Shown: in pieces, positions 35,381 through 47,144 of the stretch | Numbering within the stretch: the first letter of the stretch is position 1 | Layout of the letters: each line of letters opens with the position of its first letter | The notes under the pieces: generated by a model | Told to the model about the DNA's origin: nothing | Database searches by the model: none | What the model saw: the letters and a program-made list of their open reading frames with translations, nothing else | Assembly: GCA_964030785.1 (NCBI GenBank) | Contig: OZ034971.1 | Coordinates: 40,554,304-40,618,303 of the forward strand | Reading direction: 5' to 3' | DNA: 64,000 bases | Source of the DNA: Siderastrea siderea | Taxonomy: Eukaryota > Cnidaria > Anthozoa > Scleractinia > Rhizangiidae | Translations under genes and position numbers: made by a program

Positions 35381-35505
35381 ATAATTATTAAATTAGCAAA
35401 GAAATACCGTATGTAATGAGATTGTTGCATATAAAGCCTCTAAAGCCGAGTGTTTGAGCGGGAACTAGTCACCTGCTGTGTGTCACGTACAGCGTTAATA
35501 CACTG

Positions 35506-35765
35506 TGGGGGGGGGGGGGGGGACAGGGGGGTTTAAACCTCCCGCTTCCCATACCCTTTAATCCCGGTTCCCGCCCTGTATTTTTTGGCTCCTGCCCCTC
35601 TGCATTTTTTCGATTGCAAAATATTGCTCAATGTTGCGTAATTTTTCCCTTTTTCTCCCGCTTCCCGCCACCTTGGGAATCCCGCTTCCCGCCCACTCTT
35701 CTCCCGCCTCCCGTACACCTCCCGCCCCCTTTTCTCCCGGTCTCCCGCCCCCCCTGTCCCCCCCA
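35506..35765. mobile_element. C-rich MITE 30 bp upstream of pseudogene copy 5
   Basis: It starts TGGGG(n)ACAGGGGGG, then TTTAAACC, and ends CCCCCCTGTCCCCCCCA. The flanks ATACACTG (35498-35505) and CTACACTG (35766-35773) are an 8-bp duplication with one mismatch; copy 4 has the uninterrupted CACACTGATCC at the same spot. The 8-bp duplication suggests a hAT- or P-like MITE. Confidence 0.88.
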
Positions 35766-36085
35766 CTACACTGATCCATCGGTTTTTTATCCCAGAGATG
35801 AATGCTCTTTTTAGGAAAAGTCTGCGGAGAACTCATCTCTTGGTGGCCTACTGCATGTTTGGATCGTGGTTGTTTCATGATGTAGAAAAGACACCAATTA
35901 CTTACAGCGAGATGTCAGCTACGATGCTTGATGAGTTGCATCGCAAATACAATGTGACTTTAAGTCAATATGAATTCATGGAGTTTGCCTATGCAGCCTA
36001 TGAAGCCTTCAAAGTTGGAAGAAAAGTAGACTGGACCTTTCTTAATGCATCTTCATACGTTTTTGCGATACTCAGACGACGTTAG

Positions 36086-37617
36086 GTAAGACCGGCCTAG
36101 ATGTTTCCTTTGGGATCGTTATGCTTTAGTTTTCTTGCTCGAAGGAGCCAGCTGTGACAAATAATTTGCCGCAGGCTTTTTTTGTATCAGTCGCAGAACT
36201 TAAATATACCACATGTACGTTTTTATTTCAAAGTTAAAATACTTGATAAGGAAATATATGTACTCTAGGCAAAAGAGCGGCAGCCAAAAAAAATTATAAT
36301 AATAATAAATACACAAAACAGAATAAAATAAAATAAAATGGAGGCACTGGACGACAAAATCAATTTTCATTGGAATATTTTTTCTGCGAATAAATTAATG
36401 CAATGTTTTGTTTGCAGTTTAGTAAGGGTCAGTTTCGATCAACCCTATTCCAGAATACGAACAGTAACAAAAGGATAACATCACTTAGATTGGGAATATG
36501 TGGTGAATTTTGCTCAGATAGATTTTTCAAATATCAAAATTGAGGTATGCTGTAAAACTACAGCAAAAACCCTTATATAACAAACAACATGTCTACTTAG
36601 AGATTAGATCATTTATTAGCAAATTACTGCTGAAGTGCTTGTTGCTGGTTTGAAAACGTACCTTGTAGCACTAAATTAATGCAGGAGTTTAATTTTGCGG
36701 ATGATTATTTGTGTTATGCGGGTACTAATTTTTCCGATTGGAAAAGAGGGTTGTTTTCCTGCTGGGAATTAATTTTTGCAATTTTTAGGAAAGTCGCGTT
36801 CAAAAAGAATTATGACATTTAGGTGAGTAAATTGAATCGAAACACAGGTGAAACAGCGTGCAGATGTTAAACGCGTTAACTACTGTCACTCTATTACAAA
36901 TACACCTTGCCCTAGTGTGGCTGATTGCTTTGGAAGTTGACCAACGGTACCACTTCATGCATTTATTTCCCGAGTTATCATTGGCATTTTCTTTTTTCAC
37001 ACCGGTATTCTACTTTGCGTCTTCAGTGGGACTTTTCGTCCCGCAATCGATATCTACCATCAAAACTTTATCAGCTATTACCAAACAGTCCTCAGAGATT
37101 TCTACTTTACATGAAAAAGGTATTTGTATAGAATCTCGACAGTGGAATAAATTAATATTTTTGCGGAAAAAAAAGTTTTGCGCTAACTTTTGTTGCTGGA
37201 ACTGTTTTTTGCGGATCGTGAACAAAAACCGGAATAATTAGTACCCGCAAAAATTGTCACACGGTATTCAGTATGGATCCGGTCACATGCTTCTGTGACA
37301 TAAACGTACAGAGAGCCTTACATTAAGACAGTCTTACTTAAAGAAAACCAGGAGGATAGGCAGACAGATTAAGAGATAACAAGGCAAGGAGAAAGCCTAT
37401 GAACTCCGAAGGAGGACGTAAATAGGCCTTTGGTTACTTGAAGTTAGACTGCGAGTAGTCTCTTTGGCGATTGTGGGGCGGGCGAAATACACACACGCGC
37501 GCGCGAAATTTCCAGGAGACGCGACGCAAGGGGAGCGCCATCAATGGCCATCGCAGTATAACTTGTAGTACGTACAATGAATTGACTTTTGATTCCCTCT
37601 TTTTTAATATTCACCAG
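36086..37617. other. Intron remnant of pseudogene copy 5
   Basis: AT-rich, with no gene recognised. It contains an independent family B MITE at 37445-37560. The frame at 36858-37241 has no known product. Confidence 0.5.
37445..37560. mobile_element. Family B fold-back MITE in copy 5 intron, independent insertion
   Basis: The left arm is TAGACTGCGAGTAGTCTCT, then the same GGGGCGGGCGAAATACACAC body as in copies 3/4; the right arm is reduced to TCGCAGTATA. The flanks ACTTGAAGT (37436-37444) and ACTTGTAGT (37561-37569) form a 9-bp duplication with one mismatch, different from ACAACAAGG in copies 3/4, so this is a separate insertion. Confidence 0.87.
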
Positions 37618-38052
37618 GGTATGGCCACATGACGCCAGAGACAACGATGGGTCAGTTTTTAACTGATCTCTACTCCACTGTTGACTTACCAATCTCCATG
37701 TTGGCCCTGAAAACACTTGGTGAAGTCATAGTTGGTGTGATACAATCAGTTGTTCTGAGGATCGAGAAACACATATTTAAAAAGATGCATGTTCACAAAA
37801 TCAGAATGAAAACATTTATTGGAACTTGTCTGCTAATGGTATTGTTCCTGTTACTGGGAACTCTAATTGAAGTTCTAGCGGAAGGGTGGAGCTTTGTGGA
37901 AGGTATATACACGTGGTTCGTCATTTTCTCCACCATTGGGTTTTGGAGATTACGTTCCATTTCAGTCGTTGGACCAGAAGACCAACCATAACGCTCAGAA
38001 AGGACTTTGTGTTGTTTCTGCTGTGCTGGCATCCCTTGTGCAAGCCGGAGAG

Positions 38053-38311
38053 TGGGGGGGGGGGGACAGGGGGGTTTAAACCTCCCGCTTCCCGTACCCT
38101 TTAATCCCGGTTCCCACCCTGTATTTTTTGGCTCCCGCCCCTTTGCATTTTTTGGGATTGCGAAATATTGCGCAATGTTGCATAATTTTTCCCTTTTTCT
38201 CCCGCTTCCCACCACCTTAGGAATCCCGCTTCCTGCCCCCTCATCTCCCGCCTCCCGTACGCCTCCCGCCCCCTTTTCTCCCGGTCTCCCGCCCCCCCCT
38301 GTCCCGCCCCA
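38053..38311. mobile_element. C-rich MITE inserted in the coding end of pseudogene copy 5
   Basis: The same family as 35506-35765, with ends TGGGG(n)ACAGGGG and CCCCCTGTCCCGCCCCA. It is flanked by a perfect 8-bp duplication, CCGGAGAG (38045-38052 and 38312-38319), inside the codons after M4. Confidence 0.95.
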
Positions 38312-38448
38312 CCGGAGAGGAATACAGATCGAAAGTGAACGCTGGCGTTAAGCTGGTTGAGCTCGTAAAAAAGCAAAAGAAAAAAGTGTTAAAATCAATG
38401 ATGTACACGGTGAACAATGCTATGGAAAATGAGGAGGAGGGTCATTAA

Positions 38449-39751
38449 AAAGCGACTTTTTCGATTGAGAATTACAGGCGCGTGAGATCGAAAAGTATTT
38501 GAAAAAAGTAGCAAATGAAAGGGTTTGAGGTAGTTGTTAATAGGCAAGTTTTTGAATATGTGGTCTACCCTTGGTCTTTGTATAGTTCTCAGTATTCTAT
38601 GTTTAACACAGTGCTATTCTATTCTGCAACAGTGAGAATGAAAACTGCTGTAGAAACAATTACTATTTTTTGTCTTTTTTCGACTTTCCAAACGTTCTAA
38701 GACTAGTAATTGTAACACTCTCTTTCAGGTAACAGAACAATTTTTGTAATATCATGCTGTGACGTTCAAACGTCCAACTTCAGTGTCTTTAGGATTTCGT
38801 CCTTTACTCTACAACTAAAGACAAAAGAAATGGCATTGACAGCGTATTTTGTAAATCTCACTGATAACGTTTTTGTCTGTTTGAGAAAGAAATACACTTG
38901 TTTTTACACCGACTGACGAGACTTAACGACAACTTATCGAACGCTTAGGTGAGTACGGCAGATCTGTCTCACAACGTTTCAACAAACCTGGTCAACGTCT
39001 GTCTCGTCCCATTAGAACCCAGGCAAAGTAAACGCTAATTCAGTAAACACAATGGAACCTCATGATCATAGTGTTAACACACGGGACGAACTGCTCAAAC
39101 AAAATGTTTAGCCTATGGATCTTGACCTATGTTTTCATCAACTTTAAACCTCACAGCTTTTAGTTTTAGCGGTGTTTTACGTTTGAAATCACTTTCTTTT
39201 TATTTAAGGCCCCGAGTAATGTTTGCCTTACAAACCGAAACATCGGGTAATTTTTTAACGTATTAGTTTTCGCGGCGAACATTTTACTCGGAGGTTGCCG
39301 TTGCGGTTGCCGTTGCCGTTGCCGTTACGTTTGCGGGATAAATATAAGTGTGCCGTGTATTTAAATTTTCGTGCCTTCCTTTCCTTATCACCCCTAAGCC
39401 TTGCTAACTTGCTATTTCTTGTAATTAATCGCTTCACATATAGGCCCAGAAAAGTTGGCATTTGCTTTCATTCTGGTCTAAGGTTTACGTCAAACCGCAA
39501 TTTTCTGCATTCTGTTAGTGATAATAATTTGAGAAAACCTTACAGGTTCTATGAAAAAAAAAAGCAAATTCCAATTCATTCCTGACTGTATCGCTGAATG
39601 CGCATTGGTTCAGTGTAATATTAAACATTTTCAGCTGTAAAACGTTTCCATCCTCTCAATGATTACGAAATACTTTTTTCTGCAGGTACTTGGGTGGTTT
39701 CACAATTGGTTTGCTGTTTGAATTACGAAAACGCAAATAATTTCCCAACGG
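38449..39751. other. Intergenic between copies 5 and 6
   Basis: No gene recognised. A short GTTGCC hexamer run lies at 39293-39328. Confidence 0.4.
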
Positions 39752-42690
39752 GTGATATTTGCATTTCAAAAACAGCATTTAATTAATTTCATCTTGACAC
39801 TTAACTTTGAGTGCGCAACAATTCCATACGCCAACGTGTGTTCCGGGATAAAATGTGTCTTTTCTATCAGCGAAAACACCAAGGTTTTCCTATGTCGGTT
39901 GTTTTTATTTTTATGTTACATGTACATTGGCGCTTTTGTGTTCATTAAGTTAGAGCAGAAAACATCGAAGACACAGACAGATAAACATGGAACAGAAATA
40001 GAAATTTTACAGAGCAGTTTCACATCAGAATACAATATGACGGCACAAGAATTTACAGAACTTGTTAACAGGTTGAAGCTCTTGTCTTCTTCTAGTATAC
40101 CAGATTGGAGCTATGATCAGGCAACAAGCTTTACATTGCAGCTTTTAACAACTATTGGTAGGTATTGTGTCTCTCTTTGTAACTGATATCCATTGTGAAG
40201 TCCGTCGTAGCAGATGATAACCGTCCAAAATAGTGCAATGCGATATTAGGTGACAAGTGTGCCAACTTCAGTTTGTCAATAATCCCTGAATGCATCTCGG
40301 ATACTGCCGTTTTGTTTTCCTTCCCAAAACTGCTCTGGAGATGTACGCCAGCTAACTAACATGTGATGCTTTACCTAAAAATAAGTACAAACACGAATTG
40401 AAAACGTTTTTTAAAAACAAGATGTTATTTTAAACTTTCGTTTCATGTAAAACGCATATGCATTAAAGCAGCTAAATGTAAATTGGAGAGTGGAGGTGAA
40501 CATCAGGGACAAAAAGGTAATTTTCTGGCAAATGATTTCCATCATGTCTTATTCAGGGGCACCCAACAGTTCGTTTCGGATGATATTTGTTCGGGAAGGC
40601 CTAAATAGCTTGAGATATTGACATATAATTGCGGTGAAAACTAGAGATTTCTCTGGCGAAACACCACCTCAGACGTTCGGATCAAGGTGGCTGATTAATT
40701 TCTTTTATTTCCGGAGGGAGAAATATGTCCTTTAGAGTATAAAAAAGGCTAGCTAGCATTTTCGGAGGGCTATCAGCAGCTCACAAATTCGGCGGATAGG
40801 ATTCTGTTTCCTAAAATGTTCTGCAGTCTTAATTTTAAGCTAAAAACTCCGAACAGATCAACCGGTTAAATATGTCTTTAAAAAAACTCTGAAACGCACT
40901 AATCAATGAAAAAATTGTTGGTTTAAATATCTGTTTGACGGACGCGGTCGTATCATGTTTTAAAAATGTCGGTCTAAGGCGGGAGTCCCGTCATCTAAAG
41001 AGTTGTCAGCCAACTACTGCTTCCTTTAAGTATGTTAATGTTCAAGGAAACAATAGCAGAAAGAATATCTGGCTAAAATATATGTTAATTTTTAACGGCT
41101 AAGTCAAAAATGCTTGCAGCGGCTTCAAAACGAAATAGGGCATTCGGTCAAACTTGCCCTACTGGCCAGCCAAGAAGTGTCGATACTGAGAAGAAACACC
41201 GAAACGGGGGGGGGGGGGGGGGATTGCCAATCCATAAGGTTTGTCTTGAATTTTCCAAGACGATTTTTTATCTGCACCTGCCTTTTTCGGTAGCTGTGCG
41301 CATATCCCTAAGACACATTTTGACACAAGTTTGTTGAGAATCAGTCGGTATGGTTACGATATATGATATTATAAATAGCAGGTTGTCAAGGCATTTTTTA
41401 AAAGAAATGCTCATTTTTCATCTCTTTTAAAAATTTTGGCAAAAAGCAGGAAGGTGTTTAATTATGTCATATTTACATGTCTAGAATAAAAATAGGGGTA
41501 AATCCTGGGTAAATCTACGATGGTGATCTAAGATGGGGACCATTTGACCGCCATTTTCGATGACGTCACAGGCCCCCAGCAGCGCAACAACCCATAATAC
41601 ATACACCTACTCTTGTTGAACACAACACAGGCTTTCTACTAAAGGTAAAATCTTTGTGAGATATTGCAACACAGCAAAAACCCAAGGAGGGTTACCATCA
41701 CCCCCCCCCCACCCGCCCCACCCCCCGGTACCACGACGGGAATGTGTCCGTCCTAGGGTTTACTAAGAACAGGCAACCGATGTTGGTAAAACTATAAATT
41801 CAACTTTCAGAAACGTTTGGAAGAACGTTGCTCAACGAAGTGTTCGCTATCTCATTTTACTGCTTGCATTTGTTTCTTTGTCTATCTCTCATTTCGATCA
41901 TCCTCGATAATATTTGCTGATTTGTGTTTCCCAATTAAAAAATAAATACAAAAAACACTTTACCAGTGGACGTCTAGAGCTTCTATCATGGAAAATTTTC
42001 CAACACGGTTTGAACATATTTTGAACAGTTTATGATTCATCATTACTCATCAATTGTAAAATGTTTCTTCTTAGGCTATGGCAACATTGCGCCACGTACA
42101 CTGTGGTGTATGCCATTTTTGGAATACCCTTGGCACTTCTGGTGTTTAAATCGTTTGCCAGGCTGTACAACAAACTGCTCAAATACTTTATCATGATGCT
42201 GGGAAAATACATTAGAAAGCAACACGAGATAAGAAACCTGGAATTTATAGTTTTAGTTCTTAACATTGTTGCCTTGGTGGCCATGATTGTCGCTTCAGCT
42301 ACCGTATCGTTTTACCAGGATGACTGGAATATGCGAGAAGGCATATACGTATGGTTCATAACTTTTACTACGGTGGGATTTGGGGATTTAATTCCATCCA
42401 CGATGGTGGAAGGGTTTCAACCCAACTCTCATATAATTCCTGGGTTGTGTTTCATGTCCGGGGTCGTGGATGCTTTGGTGGAGTGTGCAGCTGGTCTCCA
42501 GGTTGATGCGTGTGGTCGTGGTAATTGCTTTCGCTGCCCTTTCTGCAACACGTTGTGTGAATCACCTCATGTCGACAATGCAACTGAAGTCTCCGAGGCT
42601 CCAGGAACCTCGCTGACAATTTTTGCACTAGAGGCGCCCATCAGTTTGCAAGAAGAGGCTGGAAACTCGCGTAAGGCTGTAATTACATAG
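39752..42690 (+). pseudogene. K2P channel, copy 6, probably a pseudogene; exons about 39752-40157 and 42075-42690
   Basis: Exon 1 encodes M1 (LFLFLCYMYIGAFVF), a cap with one sequon (NMT) and QLLTTIG, ending at the shared phase-1 site with donor GTAGGT. Exon 2 starts after TTCTTAG with GGCTATGGCAAC (GYGNIAPRT). Just after that a deletion removes roughly six codons and shifts the frame, so M2 (VVYAIFGIPLALLV) is read only in another frame. Pore 2 (TTVGFGDLIP) is present, but about a dozen residues of M4 are missing before PGLCFMSGV. The most divergent member of the array. Spliced in frame, translation from GYGN meets a stop soon after. The start is uncertain: 39752 is the only in-frame ATG found upstream. 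An unusual splice could rescue M2 but not the filter. Confidence 0.8.
40556..40920 (+). mobile_element. hAT-like MITE, family A, copy 2 (right end lost)
   Basis: It begins CAGGGGCACCCAACAG and carries the family body (GCGGATAGGATTCTGTTTCC, CCTAAAATGTTCTG, CCGAACAGATCAA). The expected right terminus is not found. It sits in the intron of copy 6. Confidence 0.8.
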
Positions 42691-43234
42691 CTGCAAAATT
42701 TGATCGCGAGCAATCGCACCCGGGCAATCGCAGCTATCGCTGCAACGAACGTATAAAATCGCTTAGTGTGTCTCTGGTTTTGCGCAAACAAAGCCCGATT
42801 CTCTTGCGCACAGCTGCAATGCTCTGTTCAACAAGAAGTTATGCTTTGCATTACTAGGCCTTCTGCACTCAGGTAGAAGCAATCAGTAGGGAATGAGATC
42901 TAAATTCATTCATTTTAATGCGTTTCTAGAGGGTTCAACTCCAATGGGGGATTGCTTCATGATCTTTGGAAAGTCTAATTGTGACCTCAGGAGAAAAGTT
43001 GCTATGCCTTCCACTTCAAGAGCCAAAGCTTACTTCATGTAATGCGACATTTGCGCTTGAGTCTGTGGATGGAAACTTGAAGTATGGTTATTGATGCCCA
43101 AACGTATGAGAAGTACTACTGTAACTGTAGAGTCTGCGGACATAGAAATTTTCAGGTGACGGTCACGGTTCAAGTGAAAGCTACAATGGGTACCTTTGTG
43201 TTTCTGTTTGTTTGGTTATACATCGTAAACTTAA

Positions 43235-43653
43235 GACGGAATCCATTAGGAAACTGGGTAATTTTAATTTTCAGTGGACAGAAATCTTGTACCAGAATAA
43301 TTTAAAGCATATCGCACTCTTTTTCACATTTTTTGAGAGCTATGGATGTAATTTGTTATCTGTAATAACCCCAAAGACAATTCTTATGGGAGCCCGAGAA
43401 AATAAATTTCAAATTTCCCAAAATGAAATCTTACGCATAAAAATTTATCTATTTTACCTGTGTTTACACAATTCCTGTGAAATTTTAATTTTAATTTCAC
43501 GGGCTCCCATAAGAAATTGTCTTTGGTGTTATTACAGATAACTAATTACTTCTATAGCTCTTAAAAAGTATAAAAGAGAATGCGATATACTTTGAATTAT
43601 GCTGGTACAAGATTTTTGTCCACTGATTACTCAATTTCCTGATGGATTCCATC
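43235..43653. mobile_element. 419-bp MITE with about 165-bp inverted repeats, TTAA flanks
   Basis: The left arm GACGGAATCCATTAGGAAAC pairs with the right arm ending TTTCCTGATGGATTCCATC. The pairing extends inward about 165 bp to CTTATGGGAGCCCG and CGGGCTCCCATAAG. TTAA lies directly outside both ends (43231-43234 and 43654-43657). TTAA targets with GA ends would suit a Kolobok-like or piggyBac-like origin. Confidence 0.85.
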
Positions 43654-46600
43654 TTAATTTAATTTGTGCCATTGTTTAAGCTTAGCACTCTAATAAGGAA
43701 AATGCTTTAACTAGATCACATAATAATATTTAATACCCGATTCAATTTTAAGTACAAAGGCAGTTTGCAGCAGAGACTGCCATCCCAACATTTTCACCAT
43801 GGAACTTTTTTCCATAGAGCTTTTGGGAAAGTGTCATATGGGCTCAGAAAAAAGCAGACAAAAACAAAACAAAAACAATTAACATGAACATTGAGTGATT
43901 GCTAACAATTTCATGACGGAACTCTGTTCGGTCCACGATTTGTGTACATCAGGTAAGCAACACCTTTCGTTTCAGGTTTGCGTGCACCATTTATTCCTAA
44001 TTAACGGAGAGAATCTGGGAATTGTTCGGGTATTGGCCCAGGACCTGGAACTGGTAGACAAAAAGCAAACGGAACACGAGTTTCCGTTTGGATATTACGG
44101 TTGGGAATTTTGAATTCTGTTTATTTTGAGGCAAATCAAAAATGCCTCTACCATTTACCGTATAATCGAAATTTTTTGTACATGGTTACTACTCGGTGTA
44201 AGTCTCAAAGGTGAACAATTGTTTAACCTGTTGTCTTTGTTTGTAATTTTATTAAAACAATGAACTATCTTGAATTGCCTATGACGACGACATATAAAAT
44301 AAAATATAAATATGACAACATGTAAAAAAAGACTTCAAACGCTTCCGGAAGTTTTATATTCTCTGACACCACCTGTTTCGCTTTACCTGTTTTCCTGTTT
44401 TGTCATCTGTTTACCTATTTCACTTCCATTTAAGTAGTGTTACCGAGTATGCCTCCAGAAAACCAAGGATTAAATTAAATTGTGCAGACGAACCGTTGCA
44501 AACAAGCTGGAGGCAACACCAGTCTTACTAGCCTGAGGGGGGTAGTACAGGGGCGCGTGCTAACTTTTAAGGTATTTGATGAAGTTCAAATTATTAGTAA
44601 AGTGACATCGTAAACTCGATTTTTGTTATTGGACACTCCAGTCAACTCCAGCCTCCGTAAATGGTCAATAGGCTTCTGATATGGACCCTTCTAGCATAGT
44701 ACAAATCTTTCTATTAGCAGTTATAATATTTTAAAGTCATTCCTGTTGGAATTAATACCATATTTTAACATCAGTGGCTGGAGAAATAAAATACAAGAAC
44801 AGATAGCAAATAATGAGCTGCATTGGATGTAAGCCTGAAAAAAGTTTGTACAATATTACTACGAAAGCTACCTAGGTGATCTCATTGAGAATTGCTGAAA
44901 ATAAAATTCTGAAATATAATTTGTCGAATGCTTATTACCTGACGTGGTTGTCGAGAAGGCGCTGCAGGCCATGACAGCACGTTATTTTTTTAATGGACTT
45001 TTTTCCAACACCTGCAAATCATAGTTCGTTTCTTGGAAGGAAGTAGGCAATTTTCAAGACAATTTTTCATTTTAAAGCAAGCAGGTTTACTCGCAGTGTT
45101 TCAGTGAAAATGTAAAGTATATTGTCCTTAATAAACAGTTTCTTTCGTACCAAAATCCTTCTGGGTCCCTTTGTCGTGTAGCAATAGACAGTTTTTAAGC
45201 CTTTGTTTGTGTCAAGAAGTTGGAAAACCAACTTCCCCCATAATTGCAGCGTATTTTTTGTCAACATATGCAAGGAGTTAAATATTTTCCCAACATGACT
45301 TTTTTAATCGGCGGGAGCTCCAAAAATGGATTTTTGTATTTATGTAAATTTTCAGTATGGAGTTTTCTGATTAAGGAGTCGTTAAAGGTGATCATGAAAA
45401 ACCCAAACCCAAATTTCATTTTGATTTTACTTGATTTTACTGCCGAAGGAAACGCCATCCTTCACTGTCTTGTGATAACTCGTGCACTCTGCTTTTAAAG
45501 TATAGGAGGATTTCTGTTATTGTTGTTAATGAAACTGGTACGACTTGCTTGGAAGCTCAAGACAAAAGCTTCTATGTTTAACGTCTAAGAAGTGTCTGGA
45601 ATTGAAAACTTTGTTGATAAATATTACGTCCGCAAAAATGCGCTTATAATGGGACTGAAGTACTTGTTATGCAAATTACAATCGATAACAATCGCGAAAC
45701 TAGTCCTCTGTTAACAACTGGTTTTGTAATAAGAGAGATTACGTTTGAGATGGAAATCAAATTTATTGCATTAATTTTTCATGTTTCCCGATATTCAGAC
45801 AACAGTTTCCTGCAAAAGCAGAGAGAAACTCAGATGGACTGTTTTACCGAAAACGCTCGATTATATTATTACCAAAATAAGGTGAGTTAAAATCATCACT
45901 TTGAAAATCTATTAAGAATGTTTCAAAACGATAAAACAAAACAAGAAAAATCATCGGAAAAGGTGGAGCAGTTTAAGTGTGCGAATTTATATTGATAAGA
46001 TAAGACTTAAAAGGTAATATCTTTCATACACCTCGAAATTTACTAAATATAAATCTAAAGGCGAATAATCCATTCAAAAAAGTGTAATCTCTTAAAAAAT
46101 CTCATCTCTAAGAGGATCCATTATTGCCAGTTCGGCCATCTTGTGATTGCATCTTATTTGGATCCTTCATTTCAGGAAAGAGATTATTCTAAGACAGCTA
46201 ACCCATCTCTTGTACGATAAAGGGCAAAAGTCATGCGTTGTTGTAGCTATTAAATGGTGGCATTAGGAAGAAATTAGTTTCGAAAGTTATATTATAATTT
46301 CTCTATTTTTTGTTAGTTTAAGGACCAAGCAGAAGGCAAGAAATAAAAAGATCAAAATACGTGAGCCCTTTTGTCAATTTTCTCTCTAATAGCACCCGGT
46401 TAAACTTAGAGAGGGTGGGCATAAACGGGTACCATCACACATTTTTCAAGAAAATGATTTCTGTTAAGTTTTATGCTATGTTCTTGCAAACAACAAATCA
46501 GTGAAATCATTCCATGAGCTGTCTGAAGTATTTAAAATTGAATGAAGCCATATGTACTTCTGAATAGCTTCGTACATTATCGGTCCGCACCGCAAGTTAC

Positions 46601-47112
46601 TGGGCTGGGTTTGTTTTCGCGTCTATTTGTTTGCCTCGCGGTTATTCTTTGCCATATTTTTGGCACTTGACATGACATTCATTTTCCTTCTGAGGCAAAA
46701 GGCAAGGTTGATTTGCTATAAACCTATTGCAAAGAATCAATTAAAAAAAGCAAGATATTCAAATACCCAGAATATGAATGTCGAATTTTATACTCATAAT
46801 TTCAAATTGGCACATAAGAATTGGAAAATTCAGAAATAGGCAAAATTAATCCTTTACTTGTACGGGAAGCCAAAATTTTGGCATCGAGAACCGGGCAAAC
46901 AGTTCATAAAACTACATTGTACTGTCAGAGGCCTTTACAATAAACGCTAAGTCAGTCAATTGCATCGTAAGGGAACATTTAGTTTTTAAATCGTTCAAAC
47001 ATCCAACTTGCAATCAATAGTAAATTTAATTTTTTTTCCTTCTGGAGCTTGTTTTCTCTGAGTCCTATTTTGACGACTTTATCGACTTATTTATCCCATT
47101 GCATTTAAATGT

Positions 47113-47144
47113 CTCCTATTATTCTGCCCTCAGAATAATAGGAG
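47113..47144. other. Perfect 14-bp hairpin
   Basis: CTCCTATTATTCTG and CAGAATAATAGGAG are exact reverse complements separated by CCCT. No T-tract, no gene adjacent. Function unknown. Confidence 0.7.

Larger units (their letters stand above)
35798..38448 (+). pseudogene. K2P channel pseudogene, copy 5; remnants 35798-36084 and 37618-38448
   Basis: Exon 1 keeps the start, M1 and cap, but the region before the first filter is scrambled by a net +2 frameshift (near 36070), so the expected VTTIG reads LRRR-stop. Exon 2 restarts at GGTATGGCCAC after a CCAG acceptor (37616-37617). It has an extra T in the second filter (near 37940) that turns GFGDYV into GFWRL, a deletion of most of M4 between two GGNCTTT copies (near 38003), and a C-rich MITE inserted in the C-terminal coding region. 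Coding resumes after the MITE (EEYRSKVNAG...) and ends with a stop at 38446-38448. The lesions together rule out a channel. Nearest relatives are copies 3 and 4. Confidence 0.93.

Noticed and set aside
38007..38351. Pro/Gly-rich frame overlapping the end of copy 5, with its minus-strand partner
   Set aside because: Produced by the C-rich MITE inserted at 38053-38311.
42061..42690. Copy 6 exon 2 taken as one intact protein starting MFLLRLWQHC
   Set aside because: That frame reads through the splice acceptor and the GYG filter out of frame; only downstream of the deletion is it channel-like.
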